Shown here in pieces: positions 1 to 8,122 of a stretch of 64,000 nucleotides of DNA (its first letter is position 1; each line of letters opens with the position of its first letter). The stretch is from Methanoregula sp. UBA471 (lineage in GTDB: Archaea; Halobacteriota; Methanomicrobia; Methanomicrobiales; Methanospirillaceae), in the NCBI GenBank assembly GCA_002495065.1, contig DADT01000031.1, positions 136,881 through 200,880 on the forward strand, read 5' to 3'. The notes under the pieces were generated by a model that saw nothing but the letters and a program-made list of their open reading frames with translations, made no database searches and was not told the DNA's origin. A program made the translations under genes and the position numbers.

Positions 1-248
1 CAGTCCTGGTCGCAGGAACGGTTCCGGATCATATCGGTGTCGCCGTTCTGCAGTGCATTCCCCTGGCTTTCGCCATTCTGGTATTTTTCCTGGGCCATTG
101 TGCCAGTGGCCATCTGGTGCTGTACATCCTGGCAGTTGCCTGCCCCGGTCCCAATGCCCTGTGCCTGTCCCTGTTGCCCGGCTGCCATCACGGTTGCCGG
201 AGCGAGGAACAGGACCAGCATTGCACACAGTGCTATCTTCTTTAACAT
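1..248 (-). CDS. Secreted hypothetical protein, 3' end cut by window
   Basis: An open frame starts at the ATG at 248 and runs off the left edge, so the C-terminus is missing. The first 22 residues form a clear signal peptide: Lys-Lys, a hydrophobic core, then VMAAG. The mature part seen (about 60 residues) is rich in Gln, Gly, Asn and Met, with little hydrophobic content, as in secreted low-complexity proteins. No family is recognised. Codon use matches neighbouring genes. Confidence 0.6.
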   Translation of the reverse strand, partial: MLKKIALCAMLVLFLAPATVMAAGQQGQAQGIGTGAGNCQDVQHQMATGTMAQEKYQNGESQGNALQNGDTDMIRNRSCDQD

Positions 249-502
249 GGTTTCATTCCTGGCGGGTGTGGACCGGCTGATCCCGGTTCACCCGTCGCCA
301 TCAAACCATCGGCAGGGGTTATCAAACCTTTTCCCGGACAGTAAGCTACACATCCGCTCGAATTGGGAATAGGAAGAAGAGTTGGACCTAAATGAGGCAT
401 GAATCACCCGGCACCATGGACGCATTCGGACACCCGGCCGCCCCGGGTTGGGTGCAGAATTCCGAAAACAGGAAAGAATGTCTGAAAAAATGGGGGAGTA
501 AC

Positions 503-1891
503 TCATCCGGCTGTGGCGGGAAGGGCACCTGCCTCAACACCGCTGTGTATCATGACCGGGGCCTGGCTCATTACCTTACCGATGGCCAGGGCAGCCTCTG
601 CCGTGAGGTAATAGTGGTTTGACCTGCCCGGAAACCGGTTCTCCACGAGGCCGTCTCCGGTCAGGTTTTCCATTTGCCGGGTGACTGACGGGCCGGAGAT
701 CGCCAGGGCATCTGCAAGGTGCTGGCGGGTCAGTCCCGGGTGCTGGTAGAGCAGCCAGAGGATCCCGCGGGGAGTATCGGTCCGGAGGTAGTGGAACACA
801 AGGTGCTCGAACGGGCTGTATGCACCCTGGTTCTGGAAGTACCGGACAACACCCGGGCGGGTAAAGCAGCTGATTTTGCCGGTCGATGCGAGCCTGTCCA
901 CGTGATACCGCAGGGTATTCTCATTGATGCCGGTCATTGTGGTAAGGGTCTTCACATCGATACCTGGTGTTGCGGTGATTGCCTGGTAAATGACCTGTCG
1001 TGCATCGTGCTCCAGCACATTCTTCTTCGAAATCCTGCGGAATCCCCCGAGTAACAGCATGTTAAAGGGGAACAGTGATTGCAGGGGGAACGAGGAAGGT
1101 GCAGGTTCGGGGACGATGGGGTCCAGTATCCGGGACAGGATCCCCGTCCGCCGGGACTTCTGCCGCGGGGAAGGCTCTTCCCCGGACTCGTCCCTGCTCT
1201 GGCCTGATGACGGAGGGAGCGGGGTTGCCTGCGCAGGACCGCAGGGATAACTTCCGGATGGTGCGGAAGGCCCATGGTGCTGCCGCTGCGGGGAGGGGCC
1301 GTGACCGGAACCCGGTACAGGGACCGTGCCGCTCTCGCTCCCATATGCGGATCGGGCGACAACTGCACCACCCTGTGCTGCCATCATACCGGCAAGTCTC
1401 CCCGGTTCTCCGGATTGTCCCCGATCATCCGGAATGCCGGCTGTATTTTCCCTGCCGGTTCCCTCAGGGGATCCCATACCTCCTGCCGCTTCAGTTCGTA
1501 CGTTGTTGCCGGGATCGACTTGGCCTGCATTGTCGCCCGACAGACCGGCCGGGGGAGAAGATCCGTCCCGGGAACCGGTCGTCCCGGATTCCATACTCTT
1601 ATCAGTAGTACCCGGACTATCCAGGGCTTCATCGGGAGCTTTTGTATCAGGTCCGCTCCGGGCAAACGAAGGCGAAGAGGAACTGCTACCGGCAACAGTT
1701 CCCGGTGCTTCTCCCGCATATTCCGGGGAACTACCCGCAGACCATCCCGAAGAAACGTTCACGGGGATACCATGATCACTCATCGGGGATGAAGATCCGT
1801 CCTGGCCGCCCTGGGCAGCCTGTGCTGGCAGGGATACGACAAGCATGGCCAGCGACAGGACCAGGAATACCCGGCAGAGTTGTCCCTTCAT
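503..1891 (-). CDS. Signal-peptide protein with long disordered stretch and tandem winged-helix domains
   Basis: The 462-residue protein begins with a signal peptide (1-25, ending AQAAQ). Residues 26-265 are Ser/Gly/Pro-rich and look disordered. A short hydrophobic stretch (268-284, FPLQSLFPFNMLLLGGF) precedes two winged-helix domains at about 297-352 and 372-436. The second resembles MarR/ArsR-type helix-turn-helix (LADALAISGPSVTRQMENL). If the hydrophobic stretch spans the membrane, the N-terminal part lies outside and the DNA-binding part inside, giving a membrane-bound regulator. That topology is inferred, and the segment is short. Related membrane-linked winged-helix proteins occur in Methanomicrobiales. 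The ATG at 1891 has only a weak ribosome site. The gene is monocistronic. Confidence 0.8.
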   Translation of the reverse strand: MKGQLCRVFLVLSLAMLVVSLPAQAAQGGQDGSSSPMSDHGIPVNVSSGWSAGSSPEYAGEAPGTVAGSSSSSPSFARSGPDTKAPDEALDSPGTTDKSMESGTTGSRDGSSPPAGLSGDNAGQVDPGNNVRTEAAGGMGSPEGTGRENTAGIPDDRGQSGEPGRLAGMMAAQGGAVVARSAYGSESGTVPVPGSGHGPSPQRQHHGPSAPSGSYPCGPAQATPLPPSSGQSRDESGEEPSPRQKSRRTGILSRILDPIVPEPAPSSFPLQSLFPFNMLLLGGFRRISKKNVLEHDARQVIYQAITATPGIDVKTLTTMTGINENTLRYHVDRLASTGKISCFTRPGVVRYFQNQGAYSPFEHLVFHYLRTDTPRGILWLLYQHPGLTRQHLADALAISGPSVTRQMENLTGDGLVENRFPGRSNHYYLTAEAALAIGKVMSQAPVMIHSGVEAGALPATAG

Positions 1892-2004
1892 TCAGGTACA
1901 CTATGCAGAAAAGATGCTTAAATACAATCTCATAGCGGCAGCTACATGTCATGAGACTCCGAAGAGCAGATCGCAGCCGGTTGTTTCCTTCCGCCATTCT
2001 GTTT

Positions 2005-2575
2005 TCACCCGTTCATGACGCAGAACCCGCGGGTCCTTTCAGGAACAGAAACCTGCACAAATCCTGCATCCCGGAAAAACTTTTCAACGTCTCCAACCGT
2101 CCGGAATTTTGCAAATCGTAAGAACCTCCCTTTCGTTGGCTCGTGCTGGTATCTCCGCTGAATTTCCCCGCCCTCTTCGATGAACCCGGCAACGAGGATC
2201 CCCCCGGGCCTGAGCACACGGTTTGCCTCACGGAAAATCGCTGTAACAATCCTCAAGAAAACCGATGACCGTCATCATCAGGACGTAATCGAAGGATCCC
2301 GCACGGTACGGCAGGTGCTCGCCTTCACCCAGCACAACCTCAATGCCCCGCTGCTGTGCCATCCGTACGAGTCCGCGGGACGGATCGATGCCGCAGCAGA
2401 TGCCGAGAGGCACCGCGAACCGTCCGGACCCGACGCCGACTTCAAGACCGCTCCCGTGGCCGGGGACCGCACCACGGAGCATTCTTACCTGTGCCTGGTA
2501 AACATCATTGTGTTCATCGAACCAGCGGTCATAATCTCCGGCATGCTTATCAAAGATACGGCGGGACGGGATCAC
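2005..2575 (-). pseudogene. Class I SAM-dependent methyltransferase, frameshifted
   Basis: Two overlapping frames together make one methyltransferase. The first starts with GTG at 2575 and holds the SAM-binding motif (GLEVGVGSGRFAVPLG) and the acidic loop. The second, read from about 2256 to 2005, continues with IFREANRVLRPGGILVAGF, the usual strand after the active site. The join needs a one-base correction at about 2250-2260, near a run of four A on the plus strand (a T run in the gene). The GTG overlaps the stop of the upstream 110-residue gene by four bases (GTGA), so the two are translationally coupled. Either a sequence error or a recent inactivation; the downstream half has not decayed. 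Confidence 0.75.
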
Positions 2576-2904
2576 GGGCCATTCCCCGGCCCGGGACCCG
2601 ACCGGGTCTTCATTTTTTTCCTGATGGAGTCCTCCTGGCCTTTCAGGGATGAAATCCCCCGCTCGCCCTGGTCATAATAATAGAGCAGGAGATGAAAATA
2701 ATCCGCCACCAGGTCCTGGAACTCTTTTTTGTACCGTACCTCGACGGTGCAGTCACCAGTAAAACCCTTAATGGAGATGAAGAGCTCTTTTTCAAACGAG
2801 AAGTAGGGTTTCCTGAGCTGCTCAAGGAACCGGAGGGTGCCGAAGTTTTCCAGGAACTTCAGGAAGCCTCCGGTCAGCGGTTCATCGAGCACGTACTCTT
2901 TCAT
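2572..2904 (-). CDS. Conserved-type hypothetical protein, 110 aa
   Basis: This lies between the aminotransferase and the methyltransferase in the same direction, 22 bp after the aminotransferase stop and overlapping the methyltransferase start by 4 bp. The reading frame is open further upstream, but that part overlaps the aminotransferase C-terminus, so the ATG at 2904 is chosen. The protein is acidic and aromatic-rich, with a predicted helix-strand pattern and a basic tail (RKKMKTRSGPG). No known domain is recognised. Its position suggests a role with the operon partners. Confidence 0.6.
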   Translation of the reverse strand: MKEYVLDEPLTGGFLKFLENFGTLRFLEQLRKPYFSFEKELFISIKGFTGDCTVEVRYKKEFQDLVADYFHLLLYYYDQGERGISSLKGQEDSIRKKMKTRSGPGPGNGP

Positions 2905-2926
2905 AAGTGAACCGTCAACACAGACT

Positions 2927-4117
2927 TTAGTCTGGACGGACCTGAGAATCCGCACTCCCTGCCACCTCACGGATCGCTTGTACTGCTGCTGTGCATTCAT
3001 CACGGGTGGTAAAATACGAGAAACTTGCCCGGATACACCCATTCCCCCTGTCAATACGTTCATGGACCAGCGGGGCACAGTGAAGGCCGGTTCTCGTGAT
3101 GACGTTATAGGCCCGGGCAAGGATGAATCCCGCCTCATGGTTGTCGATGCCGGCGATGTCGAACGATACGACCGGGAGATCGGGATGTTCGTTATAGATG
3201 GTGATACCCCGTATATTCCTCAGTTCGTGGATGAAATACCGGGTAAGATCCGTATTCTTCTTCTCAATTGCTTCCTGGCCGGTCGCGTTGATGAACCGTA
3301 TCCCGGCAAAGAGCGATGCAATGCCGGGATAGTTGTGGGTCCCTGCCTCGAAGCGCACCGGCATCTCAAAGGGATGGGTAAGGGTCCGCGAATCCGTACC
3401 TGTGCCTCCCTGACGGGTGATTGCGACTGCATCCGGTTCGGAGATGAAGAACCCGCCAGTACCGGGGATGCCGAAGAGTGCCTTGTGCCCGGTAAATACG
3501 TAAGCACCAACCGGGATGTCCGAGAGATCGACTGGGATGTGGCCAGCGGTCTGGGCGCCATCCACGATGAAGAAAATATCATTGGCATGGAGGTATTCCG
3601 CGATCGGTCTGATATCCTGCACGGACCCAAGCACATTGCTCGCGTGCGTCATGACAACGAGATACGTATCTTCGCGGATTGCCTTTTTTATCGCAGCAAG
3701 GTTCACGCGGGTACCGGTGAACGGTACAACGGTGAGCCTGATGATCCCGTCCTGTTCCAGCGCAGTGAGCGGACGGAGCACCGAGTTGTGTTCAAGTTCC
3801 GTGGTGATTGCATGGAATGGCATTCCCCTTTTTTTCGCGAACCCGTGAATAAGGAGGTTGAGTGAATCAGTTGCATTCTGCGTAAAGATGAAGTGCTCAG
3901 GAGGGCCGGTATGGAAAAACGCGGCAAGGGCCTCTCGGGCAGCCGAAGGATAATCCATCGATCCATTCCCCGTTGTTCTCCCCGGTTCGTGGAGCGGCAG
4001 GCGCAGGCATCGGGCAACTTCTTCCAGCACCTCAGCCGGCTTTGGCCACGTCGTCGCAGCATTGTTGAGGTAAATCAGATTTGGCTGATTGTTCTCTGAT
4101 GTCGGTAGCATCGGCAC
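2927..4117 (-). CDS. Class V aminotransferase, cysteine desulfurase/selenocysteine lyase-like
   Basis: The 396-residue protein is a full-length fold-type I PLP enzyme. Visible motifs are YLNNAATTWPKP near the N-terminus, the substrate-loop ELEHNS (His110), the PLP-contacting Asp in VDGAQT (Asp186), the Schiff-base lysine in FTGHKALFG (Lys212) and the catalytic cysteine in RTGLHCAPL (Cys347). This pattern fits the SufS/Csd group that removes sulfur from cysteine, although the family also has other lyases. The gene heads a three-gene operon with the 110-residue protein and the methyltransferase. Translation may start at GTG 4117 or ATG 4111. The latter has the better-spaced purine-rich site. 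Confidence 0.85.
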   Translation of the reverse strand: MPMLPTSENNQPNLIYLNNAATTWPKPAEVLEEVARCLRLPLHEPGRTTGNGSMDYPSAAREALAAFFHTGPPEHFIFTQNATDSLNLLIHGFAKKRGMPFHAITTELEHNSVLRPLTALEQDGIIRLTVVPFTGTRVNLAAIKKAIREDTYLVVMTHASNVLGSVQDIRPIAEYLHANDIFFIVDGAQTAGHIPVDLSDIPVGAYVFTGHKALFGIPGTGGFFISEPDAVAITRQGGTGTDSRTLTHPFEMPVRFEAGTHNYPGIASLFAGIRFINATGQEAIEKKNTDLTRYFIHELRNIRGITIYNEHPDLPVVSFDIAGIDNHEAGFILARAYNVITRTGLHCAPLVHERIDRGNGCIRASFSYFTTRDECTAAVQAIREVAGSADSQVRPD

Positions 4118-4271
4118 GTTCCTGTTTCAATTAACATTCCTTGCAACCCTTTAAAAAATGCATTGGTATGACGGTGCAGGATACCTTCCCCGGAGATCTG
4201 TCCCGGAATGAGTTTCTGCAGGGATAATGGTATGATCATCCTTATCGCAGGATGAATTGAACAGGTAGGTG

Positions 4272-4597
4272 ATGACTGCCCGGTCCTCCCTCTCAATACG
4301 GGAAGCTGCGGATATTCTGGGAATTGCCCAACAGGCAAGTATCAACGAAATCCGTTCCCGGTATCATGCCCTTGTGAAAGAATGGCACCCCGATGTATCA
4401 GACTATGATTCTGAAGATACTCACAACACCATGGTCCGGCTCAATGATGCTTACGACATCCTCATTGTTACTGTATGCAGTACGAAATTTCATTCCGTCC
4501 CGAAGACCTCATGCAGACCACAGAGACCGACCCTATGGATACCTGGATGGACCGGTATGGTGGCGATCCGATATGGGGGCCCCGTCGTTCCACGTAA
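4272..4597 (+). pseudogene. J-domain (DnaJ-like) protein, frameshifted
   Basis: An ATG at 4272 follows an AGGT site. The first ~66 codons encode a J domain with the HPD tripeptide (EWHPDVSDYD) and the following helix (RLNDAYDIL). The frame then derails near 4466. In the next frame the sequence continues as YCMQYEISFRPEDLM and TWMDRYGGDPIWG, stopping at 4597. The tail shape is what small methanogen J-domain proteins carry after the J domain, so one base appears to be missing in ATTGTTACTG. The intact product would be a co-chaperone of about 108 residues. The gene is divergent from the desulfurase operon. Confidence 0.75.
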
Positions 4598-4612
4598 TTC
4601 CCGGAATCCGTT

Positions 4613-4942
4613 CTAATGGGTCCAGTCGATAATCTTTGTTTCCGCCCCGAGTTTCTTCTCCACAGCACTCTTGATTTCTGCAAAATGCGGGCAGGCAAAA
4701 CCGATAGGGTTTCCCTTTGACATGCAGGATGCGAACACGATTGCCTCTGCCCCCCGGTCGACCATCATCTTTGCCCTCGTGATGGCTTTCTTCCCGCAAC
4801 AGCCACCACATGAAGTAAAGCCGATAATCTCGGCCGGCCCGGTTTCAGTGAAGGCCAGCGTCCCTTCCCTGGCAATCTTAAAATCAGTAGTACCCGGACA
4901 CATGTCCTCAGTCAGTTGACAACGGATGATTCCAACTTTCAT
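4613..4942 (-). CDS. CGGC domain-containing protein
   Basis: The 109-residue protein contains the eponymous motif SCGGCCGKK (Cys45, Cys48, Cys49), plus cysteines at 8, 15 and in FASC and FACPH. The family is proposed to bind a metal through these cysteines; its function is not established. The N-terminus (MKVGIIRC) and the flavodoxin-like alternation of strands and helices fit the family, and the length is normal. ATG at 4942. The 3' end lies just beyond the convergent J-domain gene. Confidence 0.85.
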   Translation of the reverse strand: MKVGIIRCQLTEDMCPGTTDFKIAREGTLAFTETGPAEIIGFTSCGGCCGKKAITRAKMMVDRGAEAIVFASCMSKGNPIGFACPHFAEIKSAVEKKLGAETKIIDWTH

Positions 4943-5039
4943 ACAATACTATACCGGATTTCACTTCCAAAAAAACCTCGTATTTTGGATGTTCCACGAA
5001 TATTCCGCCTAATTATTTTGAAAAGAAGTTGATGATCGA

Positions 5040-6411
5040 TCATTGAATCCGGTTGATATCGTACCCTCCGGTCGGGTAAGCCCATGCCATTTCCTGGAGG
5101 TCTGCGAGTGTCGCGCCGGTCCTTATAGCGAGAGCGAAGATGTTGATCATCTCATCGGCGTTATACCCGAGAAGGTGGGCGCCAATAATCCTGCCCGATT
5201 TCCCTTCGGTGAGGATGGTATAGCCGGACCGGGTCATGCCAACGCGCCGGGCCGAGTACCAGTCAGGAGTCTCTTTTTGGTGGACTACTGCAGTCATACC
5301 TCCTTTCGCGACCTGGTCCTCCCGCAGCCCCACCGACGCAAGTAACGGGGATACGAACACAACACCCGGGACGGTCATGTAGCCGGGTTCAAGTTTATTA
5401 CCCTGGATCATGTTCCTTGCGGCGGCACGCCCATCCCTGGTCGCCACCGGTGAGAGCGGTTTTCCTCTCGCATTTGCATCGCCGGCGACGTACACGGACG
5501 GGTTTGAAATGCTCTGGAGGTACGGGTTAATTGTTATCCCCCGCTCGTCTACCGCTACTCCGCCGGCATTGAGATCAAGCCCCGCGATATTCGGCACCCG
5601 TCCGGCGCCGTGCACGACCATATCCGCTTCGAAGACCTTCTCCCCGGCCTTACCGGCATGAACACGAAATCCATCAGCGCTTTTTTCTACCGAGGCGACT
5701 GGCATATCGGTGAGAATCCCAATCCCTGATTCCCTCAGGGTCTGCACGAGAATGTCGACGAGGAATGGGTCAAACTCCTTTAAAACCATCCCGCTGCGGT
5801 GGAGGATCGTCACGCTGGCGCCTGCTTTTGCTGCCACGTGTGCCAGCTCGAACGAGATAATGCCTCCCCCGATAAAGAGGATCCGTTCCGGCAAGGACTC
5901 CATCGCGAGGAAGTCGTCGCTGGTGCTCACGTACTCCTCTCCGGAAATACCAAGCTTCCCCGGGACTGCCCCGGTTGCGATCCCGATGAACCGGCTGCTC
6001 AGGGTCTTCTCCCCAATCTGGATCGTGTTCCTCCCGAGAAAACGGGCATGACCGTGGAAGGTGTCGATTCCCTCTTTGGCGAATGTTTCTTTCCTGGTTA
6101 CGGGGACCAGGTCGGTGAATGTCCGCTTGAACCGGATCAGATCCGGCCATACGATCCGGAGATCCCCGGAGATCCCCTTATTCTTCATGGCATGTGCCCG
6201 TTCGATTACTTCTGCTGCCCCGATGAGCACCTTCTTCGGGATACACCCCTTCACCGCACAGGTCCCGCCATAGGGCAGTTCGTCGGTGATCGCGACCTTC
6301 CAGCCCGCATGCCGTGCCTCGAGTGACATCGCCATGCCGGCATTTCCCGTGCCGATGACGATAAGGTCATAATCCCTTTTTGTTTCAATCCCCGTCCCGG
6401 TAATACATCAT
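5040..6411 (-). CDS. FAD/NAD-dependent disulfide oxidoreductase (glutathione/mercuric reductase-like)
   Basis: The main frame encodes over 430 residues of a class I pyridine-nucleotide-disulfide oxidoreductase. It has the redox disulfide in GGTCAVKGCIPKK, a second Rossmann motif (ILFIGGGIISFE), the FAD site (VYVAGDANARGKPLSP) and a dimerisation domain ending AYPTGGYDINRIQ. The usual His-Glu pair at the end is absent. The FAD-binding DYDLIVIGTGNAG at 6374-6336 is in frame, but no ATG, GTG or TTG exists upstream of it before a stop at 6410. A strong site (GGGGAGGA) with ATG at 6411/6408 lies in the neighbouring frame. One extra base in the four-base C run at 6391-6394 would explain this. The first in-frame ATG, 6335, would lose the FAD motif. 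Confidence 0.75.
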
Positions 6412-6732
6412 TCCTCCCCGGATCAAGCAATAATACGGCTAATTGGGATACTGACATAAATAATTGTCTTAGCCTCAGATGATTTCCCGAAAAGCTAATT
6501 TTTGTTGTCCGGTATCACGGAAAATGATGGAACTCTCATTGCTCCTTCTGTGGGAAGCTGAACCACTTTTGATTCGATCGTTTTTCAGCTGGTAACCCTG
6601 TCTCTTCAGCGTGAAAAAGAGACACTCCGGAAAACACCCTTATCAAACCTGCGAACCGCACTATTCATATCCGGCTCTCCTCCTTGCAAAAAGAGCCAAT
6701 CTTTTATCAGCTCCTGAGCATATTCCTCCCTC
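6412..6732. other. Intergenic region, no gene seen
   Basis: No reading frame of convincing composition is present. The stretch is AT-richer than its neighbours and must carry the promoter of the SHOCT membrane gene and the control region of the oppositely oriented reductase. Confidence 0.4.
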
Positions 6733-7077
6733 ATGGGCATGATGGACTACATGTGGGGGGGTTACGGTGGCTTTGGATTTCCATTCTGGGGTTTTGGCAT
6801 GATGCTGATCTGGCTTGTCCTCTTCCTCATTATTGGATACCAGGTATACCAGGACGCGAACAAACGGGGGATGAACGGGCTGCTCTGGGGGATCCTTGTG
6901 ATCATCCCGATGGTCGGTCTCCTGTTCCTGGTCATCTATATCGTTATACGGGAAACCGGTACACAAAGACCGGTGACCGGGGAAAAGACCCCCATGGATA
7001 TCCTGAAAGAGCGGTACGCGAAGGGTGAGATTACCAGCGAGCAATTCCAGAAAATGAGTGAAGACCTGAAGAAATAA
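6733..7077 (+). CDS. SHOCT-domain membrane protein
   Basis: The 114-residue protein starts with a Gly/Phe/Met/Trp-rich stretch ([16 protein letters not shown]), followed by two membrane helices (about 13-36 and 45-72). It ends in a SHOCT motif ([20 protein letters not shown], about 89-108), a short helical module often found at the ends of small membrane proteins. SHOCT is thought to mediate oligomerisation. ATG at 6733 without a clear ribosome site. Stands alone. Confidence 0.8.
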   Translation: MGMMDYMWGGYGGFGFPFWGFGMMLIWLVLFLIIGYQVYQDANKRGMNGLLWGILVIIPMVGLLFLVIYIVIRETGTQRPVTGEKTPMDILKERYAKGEITSEQFQKMSEDLKK

Positions 7078-7337
7078 CACCCGTGTTTTTTATGCGACCC
7101 TCCTGGTCGTGTTGAATAGCTTAACCCCTGTAGAAGTCCGTCATCTCCCGACGGTGAAGTGACTACCGGGATTAAATATGGATGTGAGGAAAAGGTATTC
7201 CGGTATCTCCTGCACAATCCGTATAACGGAGTCTTTCAGCTCATAAGCCGTTCATGCAAGTACAGCCCTCTTTTTGAAGGTTATCCTACCCGGATAGACA
7301 AAGGATATTGGTGCCAGAGGCCCTAAAGGTAAAAGTA

Positions 7338-7580
7338 ATGGTACTCACGTACAACGATAAGCCCAAAGACCCGGGGTTGAACCATCACCTGTCCCTGCAT
7401 CTGGTATCCGTCAGGGACTTTCAGGACCAGATGATCTCAACAGATTACCCAATGTTTGTCGCCATAAAGAAATTTGGCAAAAAAGCATCCCTGGCCAGGC
7501 CCATAAATGCAGACAATCAGGCTGGAGAAAGCACGGATCGGGACCTGAATGATAATAAGAGAGAGGAGGAAATGCAATGA
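7338..7580 (+). CDS. Hypothetical protein, 80 aa
   Basis: The ATG at 7338 follows AAAGGT at suitable spacing; TTG or GTG codons upstream are in frame but less well placed. The N-terminal half alternates strand and helix (VLTYND...HHLSLHLVSVRDF). The C-terminal 25 residues are charged and Asn-rich. No family recognised. The stop overlaps the ATG of the next gene by four bases (ATGA), so the two are coupled. Confidence 0.55.
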   Translation: MVLTYNDKPKDPGLNHHLSLHLVSVRDFQDQMISTDYPMFVAIKKFGKKASLARPINADNQAGESTDRDLNDNKREEEMQ

Positions 7581-7846
7581 TTACGCAGGATGTGGTAAAA
7601 AAACTCTGGGATACCGCGGGATTCGGGAACGTCGCTGTATGGGCTGACGATACGATGACCGTCGTGCCGGCAGATTATCCCGGGGAAACCGCCGGGAAAA
7701 AACCGCTCGTCATCTTCAAGCCCATCGCACTCGTGAACCGGTATGAACTCCTGGATTTTGCCCTCAATGACGAAGAATTACTCATAAAGATCGAAGACAC
7801 CCTGCGTGCAGCCGGTGGGCATGCGATACGGGGTCCCCGGCCATAA
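7577..7846 (+). CDS. Hypothetical protein, 89 aa
   Basis: Begins at ATG 7577 within the end of the preceding gene (ATGA overlap). The protein is a small soluble alpha/beta type with several Asp/Glu and no cysteine. No domain recognised. Coupled translation suggests that it works with the preceding product. Confidence 0.6.
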   Translation: MITQDVVKKLWDTAGFGNVAVWADDTMTVVPADYPGETAGKKPLVIFKPIALVNRYELLDFALNDEELLIKIEDTLRAAGGHAIRGPRP

Positions 7847-8122
7847 GCGTATGCACTGATAGTCCCGCTCTCCAGGTACTTGCCACGATGATACGTTTTC
7901 TTTTTGTCTGCCTGACCGGGTAGCGGTTCAAAGGACCTGGCAGTAAACCCGGGACATGAGGCGTAGCGGGAACAAAAAGCCTCCATCCTATTTTTTTCCC
8001 TTCTGCAGGGTTCTTGCGATTGATGCTTCATCTGTGCTCCGCAGGAAACCTGGATCACCGCATGCCAATCAAAAATTTCAGATATGCTGCAACCCAACTA
8101 TAGTACCTGTCGGAGTTTTTGT

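Noticed and set aside
1075..1792. Several long plus-strand frames opposite the winged-helix protein
   Set aside because: Mirror images of a GC-rich low-complexity coding region; no motifs, and the minus-strand protein has a signal peptide and clear domains.
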